From NCBI GenBank assembly GCA_027596075.1, contig JADGJC010000085.1:1-64000 (forward strand): a stretch of 64,000 bases of DNA, given 5' to 3'. A program made the position numbers and the translations under genes. A model generated the notes under the pieces. It worked only from the letters and a program-made list of their open reading frames with translations, ran no database searches and was not told the origin of the DNA. Below, piece after piece: positions 23,601 through 33,834 of this stretch; position 1 is the stretch's first letter, and every line of letters starts with the position of its first letter. The stretch is from Rhizophlyctis rosea (taxonomy: Eukaryota; Chytridiomycota; Chytridiomycetes; Rhizophlyctidales; Rhizophlyctidaceae).

Positions 23601-24830
23601 CTAATATCAAGTTTTCATCACCTTTACCTACTGTTGTAGTGGTCGCGGCCGGTGTAGCGGCTCGTCGAGGCCTCCTATTCAAAAACGGCACAAGCTTAAA
23701 AGTAGCTTCGACAATCGATACCATAATTTTCGATAAAACCGGCATCCTCACCACAGGCAATTTCTCCTTCATGAAGGAAACCTATGTGCCCGGATGTGAT
23801 GTTCGGAACCTCAAAGCAATGATCCAGGCCTTGGCAAATACCAGCGAGCACTTGCTTGCACGTGCTATTGTTGAGCATTGGAATGTTCGGTAGAGACGCC
23901 CGCATTGGAGGACGTGGAGAGTGTTCCTGGGCTCGGCATCGCAGGCAATGTGGCGGGTTGCAAAGTCAGACTTGGGCAATCAAGTTGGGTTAGTGGTGGG
24001 CCGCCTGTCGCTGAGTTGGAGCACGTGGTGATGGCCAGTATGGTGAGCAGTCCTGAAGCCATGTTCATCACTCTTGCGTTTACAGCAGAGCCGATTTATT
24101 TCTTTCACTTTCATAGTGGTAGCAGCATCCATCAACAGCCAAATGGTGGCATTATAACAGCTTGTGCAATTTGGTCCGAACAAATTGGGCAGCAACGAGC
24201 CAGTGCTCACCATCCGCAGGAATCCAAGTACACGTCTTGAGTGGTGATACACAAGAGAACACATCCAGGCTCTGCAAAACTTTGGGTATGGTTTGATCTT
24301 AACGGAATCAATCATAACCCACCTGGCCATTTCCCAAATTGTCGCATAATGCAGGCATCGACCCAACAAACGCCACAGGTAGCTGCACACCCACCACCAA
24401 ACAAACCCCACATCCAAACCCTCAAACGCACCGGCCGCAAAATCGCTTTCATCGGCGACCGCTCTAACGATGCCCCCGCCCTCGCTGCCGCCTCCCTAAG
24501 CACATCCTTCACCTCCGGCACTGATCTCGCAATCAACGCCGCCGACATCATTGTCCTCCAATCCAGAATGTCCGCTATCATCGATGTGTTACACGTCGCG
24601 AAATAGGCCCCGAGAACCATCATAGCGAATATCGCGTGGAGTTTTTGTGTATAATGTGGCAGCTATATTGTTGGCTTGTGGGGCTTTTGTGGGCGTGGGG
24701 AGTGATGGAGTGAAAAATTCCGGCGGCTTTTGCGGGGTTGGGAGAGATTGTGAGTGTTTTGCCGGTTATTGGTGTTGCGATGGGGTTGAGGTTCATTAAG
24801 TGGCCGGAGTTAGGGCGGGTGATAAAATGA
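20675..24830 (+). pseudogene. Copper/heavy-metal P1B-type ATPase relic (CrpA/Pca1-like)
   Basis: Most blocks of a P1B metal pump occur in order but in broken frames. The N-terminal part has many Cys-Cys pairs (DGGCCGKCYC; four DDCC motifs at 21627-21765), a metal-binding pattern seen in CrpA/Pca1-type pumps. Then come an HMA-like fold (TVSLYNNTVDLMYKPNATIV, 22120), membrane helices, KVEMDMLVSPSTSVAY, LLRKMQAKTALLTKMED, VDESMLTGEALPVPK (23165), VMLVACPCALALG (23500), IIFDKTGILTTGN (23727), SEHLLARAI (23849), VPGLGIAGNVAGCKVRLG and FIGDRSNDAPALA (24450). Key residues are changed: DKTGT is DKTGI, the SEHP motif is SEHL, and GDGxND is GDRSND. Frameshifts occur near 22910, 23480 and 23890, and in-frame stops follow 24605. 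The ancestor pumped Cu or Cd across a membrane; this copy looks dead. Confidence 0.8.
21625..21835 (+). repeat. Asp-Asp-Cys-Cys coding repeats
   Basis: Units encoding (V/A/G)DDCC or GDCC recur about every 33-60 nt (21627, 21666, 21726, 21759 and further ones in shifted frames near 21789 and 21820). They form the N-terminal metal-binding region of the ATPase relic. Confidence 0.6.
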
Positions 24831-25323
24831 AAAGTGATGTGATGTGTTGCAAAAATTCTGTACAGTGTAACGCAAAATCGTTGATGATGATTGCATATCA
24901 CCATTCCGCAGCCTATCAGACCCATCAACATTGTCTCGTAATCTCCACCGCTGTCCATCAGTCCGGTTTCTGCAATTGGGAAAAATGCACCATCACGGTC
25001 GCAACGCTCCCGACACCCCAAAAATAAGCACAAGTCGCAAAAGGTTTTATGACCAACACCAAGGCATGATTTGGGGTGACTTCATTGAGTTTATGAAGCC
25101 ATGTCATCTCCAATTGTTTTCAACCTGAGGCTGTGTCTTGATCACGGCGGCTTTTGTGGCCAGGAAGTCCGGCTACGACTCATGTCTGAAATGTCGATCA
25201 GCCTCACCCTTCACTAATTGAACCGACCGCGACCTTTCGAATCATACATATAGGCTAAGTCTGTCATGCCAAATTTCCAAACAATGATACCCACATCCTA
25301 TGACTTGACACATCAATCCCCCG
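24831..25323. other. Intergenic region
   Basis: No supported gene; it lies between the ATPase relic and the 3' end of the minus-strand F-box-like gene. Confidence 0.4.
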
Positions 25324-27312
25324 TCACGCAGACCCATCCCACCCCACCAAGCTACTCCAAAGCGCAGGATCCCCAGCCCCACTCGAAGATCCCTGCCCAG
25401 CTCCATTCTCCTCCGACCGGACCAAGCTAGCAATACTCATGCAATTCCCATCATTGCTTGCAGTATCATATAGCGTGAAAGGTTCGGGATCAGCCTGGAG
25501 GCCGGACCGCAGAGGGGGTAATCGCCACCATGAAGCATGGTTGTACGGGAACGGGTTCAGATCCTCGAATAAGCTTGGAGCGCCATCAAGGAAGCTTGTA
25601 TGAGTCATAGGGAAAGGTAGGTGCGCCCGTGATGTATCGTCCATTCCATCGAGTGGTGATACCGCGTATAAACACCTCTCAATGGCCAGCACGGCGGATT
25701 TCCTGAAATCTTTTGAGACACTCATCAACTTCACTTCCACAAAACAATCATCATTTTGCACTGCAAAGAACTTACCCCAATGACTCTCCAAATCCCTCAA
25801 ACACTCCACAAAAGCCTCCCTCCACTCCCTCTTCTCCCCCTCCTCCATCCCATCAACCCTCCCCAAAACATGCTCCACAAACATCTCAACAGGACCTTCA
25901 CACCCAAAAGACCCCGCCCGTCTCGTAATCCAATGAACATGCCTCGCACCCAACCGCACACCCTTCTTTACACACTCCTTGAAAATCCCATCCGTATGCC
26001 CGTCCCACCGCCAATTTTGATCAACCGCCCAGACTGTGCCCAGAAATCTGGTGCCCACGTCGTGGATGACGAAGATGGCGTCGAAGCAGTGTTGTATTGC
26101 ACCGGAGGTGGGACTGAAGTGGGTTAACATCCAAGTCCAGCGGGTTTTGTCCATGTTGCGGAGGAAGTCTGGTGGGCCGACTCTATACTCCTTATCTAAT
26201 GCCTGACGAAACGCGCTGTCAATGTCGTCCTGCGTGACGTCTGGGACTTCTTTCTGGAGGGTGGTGAAGAAGTCAGGCAGGAAAAAGACGTTGCGGGAGA
26301 TGTCGCGGTGGAGGTTTTGACGTACTTTTGCGGCGATTTGGGTTGGGTTTAGGTGTTGACGAAGTAAGGGAAGGAAGCGAAGCCAGTTGCCCAGTTTGCC
26401 TCTGAGGTCGTGTTCGATTTTGAGGAGGAGGGTGTCAATCAGGGTAGGTGTGACTTCTAAAGCTCGATCCTTAAAAAGGTACTGGAGCTCAGGTAGGGGA
26501 CGACTTTCGATAAGGGGGAGGAGGGTGTCATCATTGAGTCTGCGGGTACATTCTCGGCAATCGTACCCGACCGCAGATTGGAGCATCAAAAAGAGGGCAT
26601 ATATCTTCGGGTTTGGCGAGACGATAAGGTGACGGATGCCGAACCTATGGTCTTCGTCTCGCAAGGTAGGGTAGTAGTTGTAGGTACGCACAAGTTGAGT
26701 GATTGTTCTCGCTGACTCATCAGAATATATCACCTCACGACGCCCAGATAGACGCAAAAGGGCCCGTTCAAAGTCCCTGTTATCGTTCTTGTGTAGCTCT
26801 AGATTGCCGCCATACTTTAATACGCCGGCATTCAACAAGGCTGCCACCACCTCTGGATGCAATTTTGGGGACGTGCTGGCTGTTCGCACGACGCGTTGGA
26901 CTAGGGCACGGGGTAGGACGGCGCCTTTCTGGAGAAGGAATGTGATGACTTTTACTGGCTGGAGAAGTCTGGGAAAGCTGTCTGTGGCATACAGGAGGGA
27001 AGGACGTGTGCCGAACCGGTATCGAAGAAACCGGGAGCGGGTGTGGGGGTCTTTGCCCAGGTTCCGGAAATGGTGGTTGGTGCGTACAAGGTTTTGGGGA
27101 TAGGAGAGAAACGCGACGATTTCACTCCATATTTCGTCACCTAGTGCCTTTGTCCTGTCGTTCATGTTATCGTTGCCGTTGTTAGCGGTCAATGCAACCA
27201 TGTAACGTGTTTGTATTGAAGATGGAGATTGTGCAGCGTGGGCAAGGGCTGGGCTGGTGAAAAGATCGACCTGATTGACACGCTCTCCAGAATCCAGACC
27301 TCGGATACACAT
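25324..27312 (-). CDS. F-box-like/degenerate-ankyrin protein
   Basis: This single-exon gene encodes 662 aa from ATG 27312; ATGs at 27201 and 27165 are also possible starts, and the last one begins just before the conserved part. An F-box-like motif, LGDEIWSEIVAFLSYPQNLV, is followed by RTNHHFRNLGKDPHTRSRFL. The middle is helical with weak ankyrin-like spacing (VKVITFLLQKGAVLPRALV, HPEVVAALLNAGVLKYGGN). The last 80 residues are Pro/Ser/Gly-rich. F-box proteins bring substrates to SCF ubiquitin ligases; that role is inferred, since the motif is divergent. Large families of this form are common in chytrids. Confidence 0.72.
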   Translation of the reverse strand: MCIRGLDSGERVNQVDLFTSPALAHAAQSPSSIQTRYMVALTANNGNDNMNDRTKALGDEIWSEIVAFLSYPQNLVRTNHHFRNLGKDPHTRSRFLRYRFGTRPSLLYATDSFPRLLQPVKVITFLLQKGAVLPRALVQRVVRTASTSPKLHPEVVAALLNAGVLKYGGNLELHKNDNRDFERALLRLSGRREVIYSDESARTITQLVRTYNYYPTLRDEDHRFGIRHLIVSPNPKIYALFLMLQSAVGYDCRECTRRLNDDTLLPLIESRPLPELQYLFKDRALEVTPTLIDTLLLKIEHDLRGKLGNWLRFLPLLRQHLNPTQIAAKVRQNLHRDISRNVFFLPDFFTTLQKEVPDVTQDDIDSAFRQALDKEYRVGPPDFLRNMDKTRWTWMLTHFSPTSGAIQHCFDAIFVIHDVGTRFLGTVWAVDQNWRWDGHTDGIFKECVKKGVRLGARHVHWITRRAGSFGCEGPVEMFVEHVLGRVDGMEEGEKREWREAFVECLRDLESHWGKFFAVQNDDCFVEVKLMSVSKDFRKSAVLAIERCLYAVSPLDGMDDTSRAHLPFPMTHTSFLDGAPSLFEDLNPFPYNHASWWRLPPLRSGLQADPEPFTLYDTASNDGNCMSIASLVRSEENGAGQGSSSGAGDPALWSSLVGWDGSA

Positions 27313-27612
27313 GGATTGCCTCGTAAGGCACAGTCACACAAAATCACGTGTTACTTCCAAACATGGAAGTTGGGCCACTATTTCCGAGAAGAGTGCACAC
27401 GGCACCCTTCCGCTCAAAGACCCTGGCGCAACATTGAGCGTGGAGTTGTTCAGACAATGGACATCAACGAAGATTAGCATGACACCAAAGTGAGGGAATC
27501 CATGGTCTTTTCTTATGCTTCGATGCACCAAACAAAATATATGACAAAAGTCAATCAATCAACCACACATACCACCGATTGCGCCTCCATCGTCCGGTTT
27601 ATACATGACTAA
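27313..27612. other. Intergenic region
   Basis: About 300 nt between the F-box-like gene start and the 3' end of the thioesterase gene, holding at least the F-box gene promoter. Nothing specific is seen. Confidence 0.35.
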
Positions 27613-28557
27613 CTACTCCGCCTTAGCAACAGCATTATCCTTCACACTCTCCCCAGCACCACCCTCCTTTACAGGCGCCGCCTTCGGAATAACAAACAAC
27701 GCCTTCCCTTCCGCAAACAACGCAGCGCCCTTCCCCAGTAACACTTCCCCAATACTCCTTTCCCCCTCCTCACCCTCCTCACCCACCCCCACCACCCCCT
27801 CCGCATCCCTCGCCTCAGCCCTCAAATAAACCTTCCTCCCCTCCTCCTCAACAACCCACGCAACAAATGCCACGACCCGTCCCGCCTTCATCACATGCCT
27901 ATAGTCGACATTAAGATTAGCAGTGAACCCTCCTCGTTTCTGACTTTCCGGCACGAAACTAAAGAACGCCGACCCCATCAGATCATCAAACATAGTCGCA
28001 ATCAACCCGCCGTGGACTAAGCCTCTATGCCCGCAGATCAGGTCGCCGAGCTTCGCGATGAAGATGACGGCTTTATGTTGTTGGGATGCGAAGACAAGGG
28101 CGTGTTCCAGGCCTCCCGGGCGGTTGAGGAGGGCGCCGCGGAGGAGGTGGGGGGACCAGTCTGAGGGGGTCCGGATGAGGCCGGGGACGGGGGCGATGTG
28201 GAAGGGGAGTTCGGTTGTTGTAGGGAGGGAGCGGAGGTGTTGTGTTAGGGGGAGGGAGGTGAGGTGGGTTAGGAGGTCTGTTGGTGGGGTGTAGGATTGC
28301 CAGGATTCTATTGAGGTTGGGTGGGGTGGGAGTTGGACTGAGGTTGGATCGGGTTTTGGAGGTGTTTGGGATGAGGAGGACGTGGAAAGCATGTTGAGGA
28401 GTGACGGTGGTAGGTAACTTGTGAATTGTAGTAGTTGTTGACTAAGTCTTGTTCGAATGAATCTCGGGATGAGGAATAAGATCGTCACAAAGACGAAAGA
28501 GGAGATGGAGGGAGTCGACGAGTTGGGCGCTGAACGTATAACTTCTGTTGCAGGCAT
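27613..28557 (-). CDS. Hotdog-fold thioesterase superfamily protein
   Basis: A single exon encodes 314 aa from ATG 28557. An N-terminal hydrophobic segment (SSFVFVTILFLIPRFI, about residues 20-35) suggests a membrane anchor or organelle targeting. The hotdog domain in the C-terminal half has the family signature GHRGLVHGGLIATMFDDLMG, with the helix that carries the active-site acid, then GGFTANLNVDYRHVMKAGRV. Such enzymes hydrolyse acyl-CoA thioesters, as THEM4/PaaI-like proteins do. The C-terminal end is Glu/Gly/Lys-rich. A TATATATA motif (28579-28586) lies only about 22 nt before this ATG, so the leader would be very short, or a later Met is used. Confidence 0.8.
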   Translation of the reverse strand: MPATEVIRSAPNSSTPSISSFVFVTILFLIPRFIRTRLSQQLLQFTSYLPPSLLNMLSTSSSSQTPPKPDPTSVQLPPHPTSIESWQSYTPPTDLLTHLTSLPLTQHLRSLPTTTELPFHIAPVPGLIRTPSDWSPHLLRGALLNRPGGLEHALVFASQQHKAVIFIAKLGDLICGHRGLVHGGLIATMFDDLMGSAFFSFVPESQKRGGFTANLNVDYRHVMKAGRVVAFVAWVVEEEGRKVYLRAEARDAEGVVGVGEEGEEGERSIGEVLLGKGAALFAEGKALFVIPKAAPVKEGGAGESVKDNAVAKAE

Positions 28558-29574
28558 GGCTGTCGCGCTCGCGAAAGGTATATATACTCCTGGAGGAAAA
28601 GTGCGCTGTAAAACTTTATGAGGACGATTTGAAAAAGAACGCGGGTGGAAGAGCGGGAATGCGGGTAATATTGTCGTATGAAAGCCCCTCCCTAAAGCTC
28701 GTGCGTTCTTGGAAGAGAGCGTCGTGCGTAAACAAATCACAAAGATGCGCCAATTTGGGTCCTGGGCTGCCACGTATCTCTCGGATGAATCAAAAGCAGT
28801 GAAAAAACAAGGAGCGTTCGTCACTGCCGTCAGGTTCTCGGACACCCGAAGCCCTTGGCCTTTCTTCTGCTCCTTCTCCTTTGGTGGCTGTTGGAAGAAT
28901 GGTCCCACCATGTCCTCCCATCCATGTCAGTCGGTTGAATAATCCCCCGACCCACATCTGTAATCTGCCCAAATATATTTGGTGGCGCTGTGGCGTCGCC
29001 AACCGTGGAAAATTAAAGTCAACAGAAATCCCACGTGGTTGTGGCTAATTCGGATTTTCCGCAATTCCCAATTCAACCGGAATGTGTGATATTTGCGCTG
29101 ATAAATGACATGGTGAAAGCGTTCAAAAGGCGCAATGGCACGAGCAATAATGCAATGGCAATTTGCGAAAGGACATCCACACGTGGAACGACTTCGTAAT
29201 GCAAATGAATGATACCATACTACACAAAGCGAAAATACCTTACACACTACACAGAATGAAATATACCGCAAGAGAAAGCTATATTGCATGAAAAACCGCA
29301 CACACAAAAAAAACAATATACAGAGCATGGTGACGAATCCAAATCGGACCCGTCTATGCACAAAACCAAAAACCGCCAAAAAAGAAAACGAATTTTACAT
29401 CCCGATACTACATCCCAACTCCCACCTAGCTATTCGCAAATGCAACCCCGCCAACCCCCTACTCATGCTTCTCAGAAGACTCGCCGCTCTTATGCTCGCG
29501 TGCCGGCCTATGATCACGAAAAAAGGGAATTTAAAAGTCTTGAAATGAGCGAGGAAGGAAATACCGAAAGATGC
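28558..29574. other. Intergenic region
   Basis: Contains the thioesterase promoter side (TATATATA at 28579-28586 on the minus strand) and the 3' flank of the Gly/Tyr-rich gene. No coding exon is supported. Confidence 0.4.
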
Positions 29575-30211
29575 TTACGCAGCAGCAACATAGCTCTTGC
29601 CACCGTAGCCGTAGCTCTTGTCGTAGTCGTAGCTCTTGCCACCGCCGTAACCGCCGTAGCCGTAGCTCTTGTCGTAGTCGTAGCTCTTGCCGCCGCCGTA
29701 ACCGCCGTAGCCGTAGCTTTTGTCGTAGTCGTAGCCCTTGTGGCCGTAGCCGTAGCCCTTGTCGTAGTCGTAGCTCTGGTGATGGAAGAGGGGGAGGGGA
29801 GGGGGGGAGGAAAGAGGAGGAGATGATGATGAGTATTGGGAGTCGGCAATGCAACAAGTTGTGATAGACTCGGATATATGTTGCCCAATCGTTGTTAACC
29901 ACCCCGAACGCAAAAGGAAAACAAAACAAATGCCTACTTACGTTGGCCTGCGGAGCAAAGTAGTACTTCCCACCATACCCGCCATATCCGCCATACCCGC
30001 CATACCCACGGCCGTAATCATTGCCGTACCCGCCGCCATAACCGCCATACCCAGCCTGCGGAGCAACGTAACTCTTGCCGCCATAGCCGCCGTAGCCCCC
30101 ACCGTACCCGCCGTACCCGCCATAACCGCGGCCGTAGTCGTAGTCGTAGCCGCCGGGAGTCGGGGCCGCGAGGCCGAGAGTTGCGAGGGCGAGGAGAATG
30201 AGGAGTTTCAT
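29575..30211 (-). CDS. Secreted Gly/Tyr-repeat protein
   Basis: Two exons, complement(join(29575..29775,29942..30211)), give 156 aa. A signal peptide (MKLLILLALATLGLAAP) precedes arrays of GYGGYGGGYGGYGG in exon 1. After a 166-nt intron, exon 2 encodes repeats of the form KSYDYDKSYGYGGYGGG (about 60 nt per unit, at least three units). No Cys occurs. Such Gly/Tyr-rich secreted proteins are usually structural or wall-associated and can be cross-linked through Tyr; the function is inferred. The repeat DNA is GC-rich with a strong strand bias, giving long antisense shadow frames. Confidence 0.78.
29595..29785 (-). repeat. Tandem coding repeat (Lys-Ser-Tyr-Asp-Tyr-Asp type)
   Basis: Near-identical units of about 60 nt repeat within exon 2 of the Gly/Tyr-rich gene (copies near 29600-29640, 29641-29702, 29703-29740 and a shorter variant up to 29775). 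Confidence 0.7.
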
Positions 30212-30360
30212 TGTTGGTGTTTTGGTGGTGTTGGTTGGTGGGTTTGTTGGTGTCTTTGAAGGGTTGTGGTAGGTTGTTTGTGAGTGTTTGGGGAGTGAAG
30301 GGGGTTTTTATTGATGTGAGGGAAGCTGGGAAGTTTGAAACGAGAGCGAGGGGATGGCTG

Positions 30361-30370
30361 GCTTTATATA
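30361..30370 (-). promoter_or_regulatory. TATA box of the Gly/Tyr-repeat gene
   Basis: The minus strand reads TATATAAAGC, a good TATA box, about 150 nt upstream of the ATG at 30211. Confidence 0.45.
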
Positions 30371-31511
30371 TGAGTTTGAACTCAATATCGAACGTGCACT
30401 CTTTACACACAAGTATCCGGGCGTCATGTGGTGCAAAAAGGCTGCGTGAGTAATCCGAATGATGAGCCATATGACATCCATCCGTCTGATACCTTCTCCG
30501 CCCCCACCCAGCCAATTTGGACACGCCTAGGCTGCGCATAGCAGTTGTGTTCCATGTGGCACTGCAGGAATGGGGAGGTACCGATGTTCTAAATGCCTGT
30601 GTACGGTGTCTCCGCCCATCCAGCTGGCTAGGCAATCAAGTACATTACAAAGGCACTGTGTATCCCTCACAACGCGTATGCGCAACATGACGCCCGTGTG
30701 GTTTCTGTCCCATTCTTATGCAAATCTCTTGACAGAACGTGGACAGTATTCCAATAGACGTCGGCAAAAACAATCAGTATCGCGGCTTTTGCTCAGTGCC
30801 AAGTCCATAACCCACTTTCGGCAGGTCGTCCTCATCTTCCTGAAGATATGTTTGCATTCCCCCATGCTCCTCATACCAAAGGGAAACGCTATTTAAACAA
30901 CATCATTGCCATTTTAATATTGCTTAATAGAGTAGCAGGCTCACTTCAAACCCACAATGATGCCGTCCATCGGATACTAAACACCACCACCAACATTGTG
31001 AGGGGGATCCAAAATGTCTCTCACCAAACTGATGCGGCGCAGTTGACGCGTCTCAGAAACCTCGCGATGCTGTGACATGATGCCATTGCCACCAAGAACC
31101 GTGGAAAAACAACCCCACTGTCAACAGTGAATCGCCAAATCGCCTATGCCACCCAACATCATAACGCAAGAGACAGTTGGGGGGCGCGGGTCAATATATA
31201 TCACCAAATATCAAAGGCAACACCGTGCAATCAGTATGACTAAGTATTGCTTACCCATCGAAATCGAAGGGTTGGAGGTTGGAAAGTTGATGGGAATGTT
31301 GTGTGCACCCTGACGAAGACCTGATAGACAATGTGCTTCGTTTTTGCACCATCACGAGCACATCCCCTATACGCTTGATTTCCATCTTATTCAACGCAAC
31401 GTGAATATCAAGCGTCTTCCGCTTATAAACACTCTCTGACACTACCCTCCCCCTTTCCCCGTCACCCATAAACACATCCCGAAAACCCCCCGGTACGCCA
31501 CACGAACACAC
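30371..31511. other. Intergenic region
   Basis: No gene is supported. Part of 31251-31571 also has a minus-strand frame with plausible composition (VYKRKTLDIHVALNKMEIKR), so a short minus-strand gene end cannot be fully excluded. Confidence 0.35.
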
Positions 31512-33834
31512 ATGACACCACCACCCCGCCAACCCAACAAGAACTACGCCGAAGACTACTTCGAAAAGCACATTCGTCTAGACCACCACCATCTTGCAGC
31601 TCACAGTCAGAAACATCACTCGTTGGTGTCGACGGAGACGATGCGTCAGGAGCCAAGGACGGAAGTGGAGAAGGGAGGGTGGGGTGGTAGGTCTGTGGTA
31701 TGTTGAAAGAATGATGGGTGCAAGAGGAGAATGCAAATGCCAGAAGGAGGCAATATATTTGATACTTATATTGGGCAATGTTGCCATAGGATTCGAGCAA
31801 CGACTCCTCCACCGCAACCAATCCCACCAACGAGTCGACACACCACCACCAAGCGCTATCAACCTACAGCAATACTCAATCTCCGCCTCACTCCTGCTCG
31901 GATGACACCCGTACGTCGCTTGCAGCAGAAGATCAACACCCCACCACAGACCACTCAACAACAGAAGAGACAGACGAAGGATGGACGTCATGGCTCTCTC
32001 TCTCGCAGCCGGAAGCTGATGTGTCGCCAGACGCGTACGACAGTCCTGGAGCGGTGACGGATACTGTGGAACGTCATGTGGGGAATCAAACTCCTCCAAA
32101 CCCAAAGACACAAACTCCCGCCACCGCAAAAATCATATTCGAAAATCCCACCCCGAAGACTGTCGGTACTCACAACCCCCCAACGTCTTCCTCTTCTTCG
32201 CCGAAAGTACCGACTAAGGCGACACCACCCAAATCCGACATATCGTGGGAGGAAGCGTACGAGCGCGCCCAAGCAATACAAGCCAGGAGAATTGCGGAAC
32301 GGAATGCTGCTGATGCTGCTGTTGCTGCTGCGATTGCAACCGCAACACCCATATCAACATCAGACATTCCCTCACCAGCCGCCTCGCCACCCCCTCCCTT
32401 ACATCAAACCCACCATCACAACCAAACCCCAAAACGCCCAACAACAAACCCATCTTTCCCACCCGCAAAACGCCAGAAATCCCCGCAACCTGCATCAGGG
32501 TCGCCGCCACCGCTTCCACCGCTTGTCACCATCAACACGACCTATAACACCAACCCGCAGAAAAAACGCGAAAGTCCAGCCTACTTCCCCACGAGTTTCG
32601 CGTCGTACTCGTACCCTCCCCCCTCGCCCATGCTCAATGCGGCCACAGGCGGGTTCCCGTCCGCGGGGTGGTCGATGCCCGTGGACGAAGGTGGTGGGCG
32701 GGGGGGGTGGGCGTACGGTACTGAGAGCGGCGATTGGGGTGCTCGTGTGCGGGGTAGGGAGGATGGGAGGGGACGGGGAAGTGGGAGGCAGCCTATGGGG
32801 CGGGGAGAGGAGCAGAGTCGGGTACGGGGTGGTGCGGATTGGCGGAGGGGTGGTGAAGAGGGGGGCGGGTGGGGTGATAGGAAGGTAAGTGGGGAGTGGG
32901 CGGGCAACGGTAGAGATGTCGGTGGTGGGAATGGGTGGAATGGTCGTCAGGGAGGTGAAGGGTGGGGTGGAGGTGAGCGTCACGAGCGTGGAGGGTGGGG
33001 CAACTCGAATGCGGGCAATTCGCGCGATGGTAACGGAAATGGGTGGGCTGGTTCGCATCAACGCGATGGGTGGGGAGCGGGTAAGAGGGGTGAGGGCGAT
33101 ACGTGGGGGCTTGGATGGGGCCGTGAAGGGGATTTGAGGTTGAGAGGGAAGGAAAGGGGGATGGGAAGTGGGGTTGATGCTCAGCAATTTGGAGGAGGAT
33201 GGGATGCGAAAGGTGGTGGAGGTGAGAAGGACGTCGAGAGGGTGTATCAGTTGAAACATGAGGTGAGGAATGTGGCTCGTTCCGTCTTTTTGCACGTTGC
33301 ATGATATAGAATAGTGCGTACATTTCTCACAACAGCTCAATAATTCCCTGCTTTGCTCCCCCAACTACACGCATAATTCCAGATCAGCAAAATCGTCGTG
33401 GACCAACTGTCGGCTTGCAAGGACGCCATGCCGAAGGACAAGTTCAAAGAGACTGCTAAATCGGTGAGTTGTGCGACAAGTTGCATAGAAATAGACAATG
33501 GGGCGGGAAGGAAAAGTGAAAATCATTTAAACAGCTCCTTCCATTGCCCTTCTCTCAACTAAAACTAACACGATCGTTTCCCAATCCCCACCCATCTCCT
33601 CCCTTGACACACCACCCCGCACACACGCACAAACATAAGCTAACCGACTGCCTCCTCCAAAAAGAGCTCCGCCGGCACCCAACCGTACCATTACAGCTCA
33701 GCGCCAGCGCAGTGCAGCATGTGCAGAATCATTTGCGGGAGTATATGCAGCGGAAGGGGATGGTGGTGGAGGGGAAGGGTGTTGGGGGGTGGTTGGGGTT
33801 TTCGAATAAGAGTTTTTGCGAGTGTTGGTTTTGA
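31512..33834 (+). CDS. SRI-domain protein with Gly/Arg/Trp-rich region
   Basis: Proposed exons are join(31512..31686,31854..33262,33383..33463,33640..33834); the last three are well supported, the first is tentative (weak AAG acceptor). The C-terminus spans three exons and reads LKHE-ISKIVVDQLSACKDAMPK-DKFKETAKS-LTDCLLQKELRRHP-HVQNHLREYMQRKG, the pattern of the SRI (Set2-Rpb1 interacting) domain that binds the phosphorylated RNA polymerase II tail. No SET or WW domain is present. Before it lie an acidic S/T-rich part, a helix rich in Ala/Glu/Arg (WEEAYERAQAIQARRIAERN), a Pro-rich basic part and about 200 residues rich in Gly, Arg and Trp, like an RNA-binding RGG/GW region. The inferred role is a transcription-coupled RNA or chromatin factor in the nucleus. 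Confidence 0.72.

Noticed and set aside
29531..29888. Thr/Ala/Arg-rich and Tyr-poor frames across the Gly/Tyr repeat region on both strands.
   Set aside because: They are other-frame shadows of the tandem repeat; only one frame has a signal peptide and a proper splice junction.
31251..31571. Possible minus-strand gene end (VYKRKTLDIHVALNKMEIKR).
   Set aside because: Composition is plausible, but no start, splice structure or family could be found and it conflicts with the tentative first SRI exon; only noted.
32495..33364. 289-codon minus-strand Pro/Thr/Ser-rich frame.
   Set aside because: It is a shadow of the Gly/Arg-rich part of the SRI gene, whose spliced C-terminus is a recognisable domain.
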